Of a stretch of DNA of 7,932 bases, positions 1-6,808 are shown in pieces. This DNA is from Lachnospiraceae bacterium. GTDB lineage: Bacteria; Bacillota_A; Clostridia; Lachnospirales; Lachnospiraceae. Numbering within the stretch: position 1 is the stretch's first letter; each line of letters begins with the position of its first letter. Location: NCBI GenBank assembly GCA_017464045.1, contig JAFUEG010000107.1, forward strand, positions 1 through 7,932. Direction: 5' to 3'. A program made the position numbers and the translations under genes. The notes under the pieces are model-generated. The model made no database searches, was not told the DNA's origin, and was given only the letters and a program-made list of their open reading frames with translations.

Positions 1-434
1 GGAAAAACGAACGGAACAACAAGACAGAATAATACAGCCTCAACTATAAGAATATATGTGTATATGGTTGAGATAACACCGCTTATATTATTAATCATTA
101 TATATTCGCCAAGCATAATAACAATATATAAGATTATTATAAAAAAAGCTGCCGTTGCCTGTTTGAAATTCTTTTTAAATTCAGTTATATAACCTGATAA
201 AATAGTTTCTTCCTTATCTTCCTGGATTCTTATGCACATAGAATAAAGTGCAGTAAATGATGCACCTATAGTAAAGATGGGAAGGCTGAAGATTATAAAG
301 CATACATTAAGACCGAAAATATTACCAAATGTATCCAATCCCTTGCGTATAAAATTTCTTTTATCGACAGGCTTTTTATCGTATAATTCTTCATTTATCT
401 TTTTTGTATAGTTGTTTTTTGGGATTTCATTCAT
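1..434 (-). CDS. yesL: YesL-family (DUF624) membrane protein, 3' part missing at the window edge
   Basis: The reading frame is open from ATG at 434-432 to base 1, giving the first 144 residues; the C-terminus lies outside the window. AAGGAG at 441-446, six bases before the ATG, supports the start. Residues 1-35 are polar and basic. Hydrophobic segments lie at about 42-66, 94-113 and 119-144. The stretch FSLPIFTIGASFTALY (49-64), followed by a basic, amphipathic region ending in FKKNFKQAT, is the typical start of YesL/DUF624 proteins. These are roughly 200-residue integral membrane proteins usually encoded beside carbohydrate ABC transporters and glycoside hydrolases. Their biochemical role is not established. 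Here it follows the two permease genes on the same strand, which fits that context. The family call is from recognition of the motif, not a database search. Confidence 0.82.
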   Translation of the reverse strand, partial: MNEIPKNNYTKKINEELYDKKPVDKRNFIRKGLDTFGNIFGLNVCFIIFSLPIFTIGASFTALYSMCIRIQEDKEETILSGYITEFKKNFKQATAAFFIIILYIVIMLGEYIMINNISGVISTIYTYILIVEAVLFCLVVPFVF

Positions 435-450
435 AAAAAACTCCTTGAAC

Positions 451-495
451 TTATATAAATAAGGTGTACCGTTAGGGCACACCTTATTTATATAA
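451..495 (-). terminator. 17-bp perfect hairpin between malG-like gene and yesL; terminator/attenuator or mRNA stabiliser
   Basis: Bases 451-467 and 479-495 are perfect inverted repeats of 17 bp around an 11-base loop (468-478). The inner core is GGTGT/ACACC and the outer part is A/T only. On the minus strand it starts 22 bases after the malG-like stop and ends just before the yesL ribosome binding site. There is no clean T-run after the stem. The A/T-rich outer stem could act as a weak terminator tail, in either direction. It is probably a partial terminator or a 3'-end stabiliser that lowers yesL expression relative to the permeases. The hairpin is certain; its role is inferred. Confidence 0.6.
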
Positions 496-517
496 AATAT
501 ATGAAATTAATATTAAT

Positions 518-1381
518 CTATTCTTTTACACCGCCCAGTGCAACACCGGCAATAATATACTTTGATAGGAAGAAATACATTACTAATATTGGTAAAACTG
601 TTAAAAACAGACCACAGTAAATTTGTCCCCAATCTCTTTCCTTATCATTTGCTTTAAGGGCTTCTACATACATAGGCATTGTCATTTTCTTTCTCTCTGT
701 TCCAAGTACAAGAGAAGGAATATATAGATTGTTCCATGATGCAACGAATCCGAATATAGCCTGAGTTGCCATGGCTGGTTTAAGCAAAGGAAGAACTATA
801 GTATTAAAAGTTTTAAATTCGCCCGAACCATCTATTCTTGCCGCTTCAATTATCTCAAGAGAAAGGCCTGTTTCCATATACTGTTTCATGAAGTATACAG
901 TTGTAGGAGCTGCAATTGCTGGTATTATAAGTGGCAAATATGTTTCATACATGCCTGTTAATTTACATAATTTTATAAATCCGACAACAGAAACCTGAGT
1001 AGGAATCATCATAATTGCATAAATAAATCCCCATACAAAATTTCGACCCTTGAATTTATATGCTGTTACTGCATAAGCTGTTAATGAACCGAAATATATC
1101 TGAAGTATTGCTGTTGGTACAGTTACTATTAACGAATGGAGCATGGCTGTAAATGCATTAACTCCGCTTGTTGCAACTGTTGCACTCATAACTTTATGAA
1201 AGTTTGCGCCAAATTCTTTACCTGGTATTAACTTTAAACCTGACAAAATATCAAATGAGTTCAGTGTTGAGTTAATAATCAATATAAAAAACGGAAAAAT
1301 AGATAAAAAACAAAGAAAGATACATATGATATATCTAACTAGTTTTACTGATGAGAATCCTTTTATTTCTTGTTCTTGCAT
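518..1381 (-). CDS. Carbohydrate ABC transporter permease, MalG/AraQ-like (CUT1)
   Basis: This is the second inner-membrane permease of a sugar importer; it should pair with the MalF-like product to form the transmembrane channel. The 287 residues match the usual family length. About six hydrophobic segments are visible, the first at about 15-38 and the last near 256-275. The cytoplasmic EAA loop that docks on the ATPase is intact: Glu-Ala-Ala at 179-181, Gly185 and Leu-Pro at 197-198. The C-terminus ends in the family-typical GGVK pattern. The start ATG at 1381-1379 lies 8 bases after the stop of the preceding permease gene, with an AGGTG-type ribosome binding site overlapping that stop, so translation may be coupled. 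The gene ends in TAG. The sugar cannot be read from the sequence. Confidence 0.93.
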   Translation of the reverse strand: MQEQEIKGFSSVKLVRYIICIFLCFLSIFPFFILIINSTLNSFDILSGLKLIPGKEFGANFHKVMSATVATSGVNAFTAMLHSLIVTVPTAILQIYFGSLTAYAVTAYKFKGRNFVWGFIYAIMMIPTQVSVVGFIKLCKLTGMYETYLPLIIPAIAAPTTVYFMKQYMETGLSLEIIEAARIDGSGEFKTFNTIVLPLLKPAMATQAIFGFVASWNNLYIPSLVLGTERKKMTMPMYVEALKANDKERDWGQIYCGLFLTVLPILVMYFFLSKYIIAGVALGGVKE

Positions 1382-1389
1382 TATTACAC

Positions 1390-2334
1390 CTACCTTCCGT
1401 CATTAGTTTTATCCTGAGTAAGCTTGTAGAATACTAAGCTTATAATCATAGTTACAATAAATAGTATTACTGAATATGCTGCAGCACGTCCTACATCCTG
1501 CTTATTGCCTGTACCGACAGTAGCATAGTTTTTGATAAGCATCATAACGGTTGTAGTTGAGTCTACAAGTTTTTCTCCTACGAATACCTGGGGGCCGCCC
1601 TCATTAAACAGTGCCGGAATATCATACATCTGTAAACCACCGATAGCAGATGTTACAAGTGTATACTGTAAAATTGGTTTAAGCAGTGGTAATGTAATTC
1701 TAAAGAACTGCTGTTTACTTGTTGCACCATCAACCATAGCAGCTTCATAAAGTGATGGATTAATTCCCATAATACCTGCGCAAAGGACAATCATTGTGTT
1801 GCCATACCACATCCAGAATTGAATAAATGCTATAATTAACAAAGAACCCCATCCGCTTTTTAGAAGGCCGTTTTTTCCAACCCAACCCCATCCTCTTATG
1901 AGTCTTGTGATAGGTCCGTCAACATCAAATAAACTGAAAAACAAAACTGAGATTGTAGCTGCAGTTATAATATTTGGCATATACATAATAACTTTATATA
2001 TACCATTGCCTTTTAACTAGTATTTTATATCAGTGAACCATGCTGCAAGAAGCAGTGAAAGTAATATCTGAGGGATAAAATTTAATATCCATATTACTAT
2101 AGTGACACCGAGAGCGCTCCATATATCTCCACTACCACCAAATACATGGTGAGTAAAATTTCCAAAGCCAAATACCGGCTCACCCAATTTACGACCATTA
2201 TGAGGGGTGTATATAAGAGAAGAATAAAATGTGTATATAAGTGGATAAAGCTGAAAAATTAAGAACACTACAAAAAAAGGAACAAGAAATAGAATTCCAT
2301 ATTTGCCATGCTCTACAGATTTCTTTTTGTTCAA
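1390..2334 (-). pseudogene. Carbohydrate ABC transporter permease, MalF/UgpA-like, interrupted by one in-frame TAG
   Basis: Read through the TAG at 2017-2019, this is one continuous permease frame of 314 positions, the usual MalF-like length. The first part (1-105) carries the basic start and transmembrane segments at about 11-36 and 74-98, ending in AAWFTDIKY. The second part begins LKGNGIYKVIMYMPN and carries the remaining membrane segments and the EAA loop (Glu-Ala-Ala at 197-199, Gly203, Leu-Pro at 215-216). The join falls inside a conserved stretch and no frame change is needed, so a single base change explains the break. The start is taken as TTG at 2334-2332, because AGGAGG at 2342-2347 lies 7 bases upstream; the ATG at 2352 overlaps that site and cannot use it. 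ATG at 1986 could restart translation but has no good ribosome binding site. If the stop is real, the importer is probably inactive unless the stop is suppressed; a sequencing error is the main alternative. Confidence 0.85.
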
Positions 2335-2341
2335 AGTGTAA

Positions 2342-2347
2342 CCTCCT
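2342..2347 (-). promoter_or_regulatory. Ribosome binding site deciding the TTG start of the MalF-like permease
   Basis: On the minus strand AGGAGG is followed by 7 bases and then TTG AAC AAA. A protein starting there opens with the basic residues NKKK before the first membrane segment. The upstream ATG at 2352-2350 lies 5' of the site and would add six residues with no ribosome binding site of its own. Confidence 0.75.
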
Positions 2348-2367
2348 CTCATGAATGTTTTTTACAA

Positions 2368-2403
2368 TACACGCACCAGCAAAAACTGATACTGGTGCGT
2401 GTA
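2368..2403 (-). promoter_or_regulatory. 12-bp intercistronic hairpin after the binding-protein gene
   Basis: Bases 2368-2379 (TACACGCACCAG) and 2392-2403 are perfect inverted repeats with a 12-base loop; the stem is GC-rich in its core. On the minus strand it begins 28 bases after the binding-protein stop. It is not followed by a T-run, so it is unlikely to be a strong terminator. Hairpins in this place in binding-protein-dependent transporter operons are known to protect the upstream mRNA from 3' decay and to keep binding protein in excess over permease. That role is inferred here from position and structure. Confidence 0.65.
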
Positions 2404-2431
2404 AAATATAGATATAATTATTTTTTTTGAA

Positions 2432-3901
2432 TTATTCTGCTGCAGGAATACCAAGCTCTGAATTTGACTTATCATAGATGTACTTTATAGCATCATCTAT
2501 TGATGAGTATAATCCGGTGTTATATCCTGTTAATGCATCGTCAATATACTTCTCATAATTCTTGTCTGCATAGGTAACTGCTGACTGATCTATACCTTCT
2601 GCAGCAGCAGCCCATGTTGCATATGGGTTCTGTCCGCCAAGGAATGCAACACCTGTATTGTCGTCTGCAAGACTTCCGCTTGCAAGCATATCGTTAGCTG
2701 TCTTATTAACAACGGCATCACCGTACTGGTTAGTGATGTTTACACCAACTTCAGGATCAAATGCAAGCTCGTAAGCGATAAATGCAGCAAGTTCTGGGTT
2801 AGGAGTGTCCTTACCGATTGATACATATGTACCACCCCAGTAATATGACTGAGGACCTACACATGCGCCCCATTCACCATCTGTTGCACCTGTTGTACCA
2901 TAATCTTCATTTCCGCCTCTCATAACACCGACGAACCAAGGACATCCGAAGTAGCAGAATACATTTCCGCCATCCTGCATGTTAGCATACCATCCGCTAT
3001 CCCAGTGAGAACCGTTATTGGTATAATCACCTTCATATAATTTGTGGGCAAGCTCGAGATAATTGCTTACTGAGTCGTCTAACTTGAGACTCTCTGAACC
3101 ATCATCAGCTACAACAACCCATGGCTGTGTATGTGAATTAATAACGGCATAATAAATCTCGTTTGGACCATGTACAATCTTGTATCCTGCATCCTTAAGA
3201 GTATCAGCAGCTTCGAAGAAAGAATCCCAGTCACCGATAAGCTTCTGAATCTCATCAGGATCATCAGTACCAAATACTTCTTTTGCAATGGTTCTGTTGT
3301 AGATAACTGATCCGGCAGTTGACTGCCATGTTACGGCCTTAATCTGTCCATTATAAGTAGCAAACTGCTTTGCATAATCATAGTTATCAGCCCACATATC
3401 CTCTGTAAATCCAAGATCTAAGAGATTAGCAGTCTTGCTGTCATCCTCTGTATAATACTTTGCAGAACCTATATCAGCAGGAATAAGTGATGGATACTTA
3501 TCAGAATCAAATGCCTCATCAATTCTTTCAAGTGATTCTTCTGACTTACATCCTAATACAACGAGTTCTAGATAATCGCTGTATTCAGGATACTTATCGA
3601 GAACAACCTGAACTTTATTAGCAAAATCATCATCCCAAGAATAAGCATAAATCTTCTTTGAGCTATCCCATCCATCTGTGCTAGGTGCAGCGATTCCACC
3701 TGCATTTGAAGTATCTACAGTTGCATCTCCGTCTGATGCCTCAGTATCTTTATCTGCTGCCTCTGTTGTGGCACTATCTTCTGCCTCTGTTGTTGCAGGA
3801 GCTGTAGTGTCATCCTTCTTGTCATCCTTACCACAAGCTACGAGAGATAATCCCATTGCAAGTGCTAATGACAATGCCATTGCTTTTTTGAATTTTTTCA
3901 C
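2432..3901 (-). CDS. Extracellular sugar-binding lipoprotein of a CUT1 ABC transporter (solute-binding protein family 1)
   Basis: This captures the substrate outside the cell and delivers it to the two permeases encoded just downstream. With the GTG start at 3901-3899 it has 489 residues, within the range for larger family members. Residues 2-22 form a lipoprotein signal peptide (KKFKK, then a hydrophobic core) ending in LVAC, so Cys23 should carry the lipid anchor. Residues 24-66 are a low-complexity linker rich in Asp, Thr, Glu and Ala that would hold the binding domain off the membrane. The remainder is rich in aromatic residues (for example WGGTYVSIGKD and NPYATWAAA), as usual for carbohydrate binders. 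The start is uncertain: neither GTG at 3901 nor TTG at 3913 has a visible ribosome binding site. ATG at codon 8 would remove the basic part of the signal peptide. The ligand is unknown. Confidence 0.9.
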   Translation of the reverse strand: MKKFKKAMALSLALAMGLSLVACGKDDKKDDTTAPATTEAEDSATTEAADKDTEASDGDATVDTSNAGGIAAPSTDGWDSSKKIYAYSWDDDFANKVQVVLDKYPEYSDYLELVVLGCKSEESLERIDEAFDSDKYPSLIPADIGSAKYYTEDDSKTANLLDLGFTEDMWADNYDYAKQFATYNGQIKAVTWQSTAGSVIYNRTIAKEVFGTDDPDEIQKLIGDWDSFFEAADTLKDAGYKIVHGPNEIYYAVINSHTQPWVVVADDGSESLKLDDSVSNYLELAHKLYEGDYTNNGSHWDSGWYANMQDGGNVFCYFGCPWFVGVMRGGNEDYGTTGATDGEWGACVGPQSYYWGGTYVSIGKDTPNPELAAFIAYELAFDPEVGVNITNQYGDAVVNKTANDMLASGSLADDNTGVAFLGGQNPYATWAAAAEGIDQSAVTYADKNYEKYIDDALTGYNTGLYSSIDDAIKYIYDKSNSELGIPAAE

Positions 3902-3973
3902 AAAAAGAATCAAAATATTTTTTAGATAATTAATAGATGCTTTATTAGATATTTAGAGTACAAATAATTGGTT

Positions 3974-5008
3974 TTAAAACTGAACCATACTTAATTTTTT
4001 CATTTCTGTTTCCCTTACTGTGTCGTCTATATGAACGTATATGTTCATCGTTGTGCTTATATCCGAATGTCCCATTACAGTTTGAAGAACTTTGGGAGAT
4101 ATGCCGGCAATTATACATCTTGAGGCAAAGGTGTGTCGCAAAGAATGTATTGAAAAATGTGGAATATCTGCTTTTTCACAGATGTTTTTGATACCAATAT
4201 CATAAGAATTGTTTCTTATGGGAGTTCCGTGGATACTGGTAAATACAAGATTTTTAAATATTGAATCCGCATTTCTCTTTTTTGAATTATAAGATATGAG
4301 AGCGGCATTTAGTATTTGTTTGCATTTTGGTGTCATGTATATATCACGTGTGCTTTGTTTTGATTTGGGCGTTGAAAAATACCACCCGATTCTTTTGTCG
4401 TATTGCATAGTGTGTCTTACATGTATATAATTTTTTTCAAAATCAACTTCATCCCAGGTGAGACCTATTAATTCACCGGCTCTTAATCCTGTTTCGAGAA
4501 CAAGACTGCACGGAAGATAATAAGGCGTTCCTTTTGCTGAATTAAGAAACTTATTAATTTCCTCCTTATTCAAAAAAAGGTGCCGGTTGTTCTGGTCTGA
4601 AAGTATCGTGTTTGTTGGTATAACTACAGATTTACCAACAGGATTTTTTGAAATAATATCATTATCAACAGCATATTGAAACATGCAGCTCATAGCGACG
4701 CGGATTTGTTTTATGGAAGACTCCTTGTATGAAACAGTCATTTTTTGCAGAACTCTGCTGCAGTGCATAGGCTTTACATCCGAGATAAGCATATTACCGA
4801 TAACAGGTCTGATGTTTTTGTTATAATAATTTGAGTAATTGTTGACCGTTTTTGGCTTTCTTATCCCGTCAAGTATATTTACCCATTGCAAAAACCAATC
4901 ATTAACCGTTATTGAAGAGTTTTTTTTGCATTCTAAAATATTATTTGCATAATACTCTTCAAGTAATGTTTTTTTCAATTTGTTTTGAACATTGATATTG
5001 CTGCTCAT
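3974..5008 (-). CDS. Tyrosine recombinase/integrase, phage or conjugative-element type, apparently solitary
   Basis: This is predicted to cut and rejoin DNA at a specific site through a 3'-phosphotyrosine intermediate. It has 344 residues from ATG 5008-5006, chosen because GGAGGG (5016-5021) lies 7 bases upstream; an in-frame TTG at 5023 overlaps that site. Residues about 33-120 form the SAM-like core-binding domain and about 140-335 the catalytic domain. All six expected catalytic residues are present: Arg176 (in TGLRAGEL), Lys217, His288 and Arg291 (HSLRH), His314 (GHS) and Tyr324. Length and sequence resemble integrases of phages and Tn916-like elements more than XerC/XerD. No excisionase, relaxase, phage or cargo gene lies beside it in this window. 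It may be a remnant or minimal insertion, or a dedicated DNA-inversion enzyme. It points toward the sugar operon with no clear terminator in between. Confidence 0.93.
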   Translation of the reverse strand: MSSNINVQNKLKKTLLEEYYANNILECKKNSSITVNDWFLQWVNILDGIRKPKTVNNYSNYYNKNIRPVIGNMLISDVKPMHCSRVLQKMTVSYKESSIKQIRVAMSCMFQYAVDNDIISKNPVGKSVVIPTNTILSDQNNRHLFLNKEEINKFLNSAKGTPYYLPCSLVLETGLRAGELIGLTWDEVDFEKNYIHVRHTMQYDKRIGWYFSTPKSKQSTRDIYMTPKCKQILNAALISYNSKKRNADSIFKNLVFTSIHGTPIRNNSYDIGIKNICEKADIPHFSIHSLRHTFASRCIIAGISPKVLQTVMGHSDISTTMNIYVHIDDTVRETEMKKLSMVQF

Positions 5009-5038
5009 TGTTAATCCCTCCAAATCTTTTTAAAAGGG

Positions 5039-5066
5039 ATTATAACAGTCAATAAATTGTATTCAA
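5039..5066 (-). promoter_or_regulatory. Probable promoter of the integrase gene
   Basis: On the minus strand TTGAAT (5061-5066) and TATAAT (5039-5044) are separated by 16 bases, and TG one base before the -10 gives an extended -10. Transcription would start near 5032, about 24 bases before the integrase ATG. The -10 is a perfect match and the -35 matches at four of six bases. Confidence 0.6.
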
Positions 5067-5106
5067 TAGTAAATATAAAAATTATTTTATTGTGCTTGGA
5101 TATTTC

Positions 5107-5135
5107 TTGACATAAAATCTAACGCTTGCTATACT
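5107..5135 (+). promoter_or_regulatory. Near-consensus sigma-A promoter of the ABC-F gene
   Basis: TTGACA (5107-5112) is a perfect -35 and TATACT (5130-5135) matches the -10 at five of six bases, with the ideal 17-base spacing. Transcription should start near 5142, leaving a leader of about 35 bases before the ATG at 5177. This placement rules out the in-frame TTG at 5126, which lies upstream of the transcription start. The promoter is divergent from that of the integrase. Confidence 0.8.
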
Positions 5136-5146
5136 CAACATTGTTG
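5136..5146. promoter_or_regulatory. Small dyad at the ABC-F transcription start, possible operator
   Basis: CAACA-T-TGTTG is a perfect 5+1+5 palindrome placed directly after the -10 and spanning the expected transcription start. A repressor bound here would block initiation. The dyad is short, so chance is a real alternative and no regulator is identified. Confidence 0.3.
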
Positions 5147-5176
5147 CAAACTATTAATAATAGGAAGGTATTAAAA

Positions 5177-6808
5177 ATGATAAGTGCTAATAATGTAACT
5201 TTAAGACTTGGTAAAAAAGCCTTGTTTGAAGATGTTAATATTAAATTTACCGAAGGAATCTGCTATGGGCTTATAGGTGCGAATGGCGCCGGAAAGTATA
5301 CATTTCTAAAAATTCTTTACGGAGAACTTGAGCCTACAAATGGTGAGGTTATTATGAATGCCGGAGAGAGACTCTCTGTGTTACAGCAGGATCATTACAA
5401 GTATGATGAATATAATGTAATGGACACAGTTATCATGGGTAATAAGAGACTCTATGAAATAATGAAGGAAAAGGATGCTATATATGCCAAAGAAGATTTC
5501 AGCGATGAAGATGGTGTAAGAGCATCGGAGCTTGAAGCTGAATTTGCTGAGATGGATGGATGGAATGCAGAGTCAGATGCCGCCACACTTTTAAACGGTC
5601 TTGGCGTAGAGACGGATATTCACTATAAGCAGATGAGCGAGCTTGATGGTAACCTTAAGGTTAAGGTACTTTTAGCACAGGCACTTTTTGGTAATCCTGA
5701 TGTTCTTTTATTGGATGAGCCTACAAACCACCTGGATTTGGATGCTATCGCATGGCTTGAAGAATTTTTGATTAATTTTGACAATACAGTAATTGTTGTA
5801 TCCCATGACAGATACTTCCTTAATAAAGTATGTACACATATTGCAGATATTGATTACGCAAAAATCCAGCTTTATGCAGGTAACTATGATTTCTGGTATG
5901 AGTCAAGCCAACTTATGATAAAGCAGATGAAGGAAGCAAACAAGAAAAAGGAAGAAAAAATTAAGGAATTACAAGAGTTCATACAGCGTTTCTCTGCCAA
6001 TGCATCAAAATCAAAGCAGGCAACCTCAAGAAAACGTGCTCTTGAAAAAATTGAGCTTGATGAGATTAAGCCTTCAAGCAGAAAATATCCTTATATTGAT
6101 TTCAGACCAAAGAGAGAAATAGGAAACGAAGTCCTTATGGTTGAAAGTATTTCCAAGACAGTTGACGGTGTAAAAGTTCTTGATAACATTTCCTTTACAG
6201 TCGGACATGATGACAAGATTGCATTTGTCGGACCAAACACCATAGCTACAACTACCTTATTTAAAATACTTGCCGGTGAAGAAGAACCTGATGAGGGTAC
6301 CTACAAATGGGGTGTTACCACATCTCAGGGTTACTTCCCTAAGGATAACACCAAGGAATTCGATAATGATTTGGTAATTGCCGACTGGCTTGCCCAATAC
6401 TCCGATGACAAGGATGCAACCTATGTAAGAGGTTTCCTTGGAAGAATGCTCTTTGCAGGAGAAGACGGTGTTAAAAAAGTTAAGGTTTTATCAGGTGGTG
6501 AGAAGGTAAGATGCCTTTTATCAAAGCTTATGATAATGGGATCAAATGTACTTATATTGGATGAACCTACAAACCATCTTGATATGGAGTCGATTACTGC
6601 TTTAAATAACGGACTCATAAAATTCCCGGGAGTTGTACTTTTCTCCTGTCAGGATCACCAGTTCGTTCAAACTACAGCCAACCGCATTATGGAACTTACC
6701 AATACCGGACTTATAGATAAGCAGACAACATATGACGAATATCTTGCAAATGATGAACTTGCAAGAAAACGTCAGATAATGAATATGCCTGTAGAAGAAG
6801 AGGATTAA
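5177..6808 (+). CDS. ykpA: ABC-F family ATPase, YkpA/YbiT type, with one degenerate composite ATP site
   Basis: ABC-F proteins are soluble, have two ATPase domains and no membrane part, and act on ribosomes in translation. The start is ATG 5177-5179, 8 bases after AGGAAGG (5162-5168), giving 543 residues, the normal family length. Domain 1 has Walker A GANGAGKYT (34-42), signature region LDGNLK (156-161), Walker B LLLDEPTNHLD (Asp180, Glu181) and switch His210. A charged helical linker (about 245-300) contains the family motif RFSANASKSKQATSRKR. Domain 2 has a ruined Walker A, GPNTIATTT (352-360, Lys replaced by Thr358), an intact signature LSGGEK (438-443), Walker B LILDEPTNHLD (Asp462, Glu463) and Gln492 where His is expected. 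Composite site I (Walker A1 with signature 2) therefore keeps most elements and site II does not. A divergent signature 1 also occurs in E. coli YbiT as I recall it, so part of this is a subfamily trait. Tyr41 in place of Ser is unusual. The symbol is by resemblance only. Confidence 0.93.
   Translation: MISANNVTLRLGKKALFEDVNIKFTEGICYGLIGANGAGKYTFLKILYGELEPTNGEVIMNAGERLSVLQQDHYKYDEYNVMDTVIMGNKRLYEIMKEKDAIYAKEDFSDEDGVRASELEAEFAEMDGWNAESDAATLLNGLGVETDIHYKQMSELDGNLKVKVLLAQALFGNPDVLLLDEPTNHLDLDAIAWLEEFLINFDNTVIVVSHDRYFLNKVCTHIADIDYAKIQLYAGNYDFWYESSQLMIKQMKEANKKKEEKIKELQEFIQRFSANASKSKQATSRKRALEKIELDEIKPSSRKYPYIDFRPKREIGNEVLMVESISKTVDGVKVLDNISFTVGHDDKIAFVGPNTIATTTLFKILAGEEEPDEGTYKWGVTTSQGYFPKDNTKEFDNDLVIADWLAQYSDDKDATYVRGFLGRMLFAGEDGVKKVKVLSGGEKVRCLLSKLMIMGSNVLILDEPTNHLDMESITALNNGLIKFPGVVLFSCQDHQFVQTTANRIMELTNTGLIDKQTTYDEYLANDELARKRQIMNMPVEEED

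Noticed and set aside
1390..2019. TAG read as an amino acid (code change or pyrrolysine)
   Set aside because: The same permease gene and the next one both end at TAG with family-typical C-termini, and nothing in the window points to recoding.
3678..3929. Plus-strand open frame opposite the binding-protein signal peptide and linker
   Set aside because: It is a shadow of the repetitive Thr/Glu/Ala/Asp linker; its product is a meaningless Ser/Ala/Val-rich run and it has no ribosome binding site.
5085..5095. Eleven-base match TTTTATTGTGC, inverted at 7917-7927, as possible recombination sites
   Set aside because: In AT-rich DNA of this length several 11-base matches are expected by chance, and neither copy sits at a gene boundary suggestive of an att site.
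5126..5176. In-frame TTG extension of the ABC-F gene by 17 residues
   Set aside because: The TTG precedes and abuts the -10 element, so it lies upstream of the expected transcription start. The ATG at 5177 has a good ribosome binding site and matches the family N-terminus.
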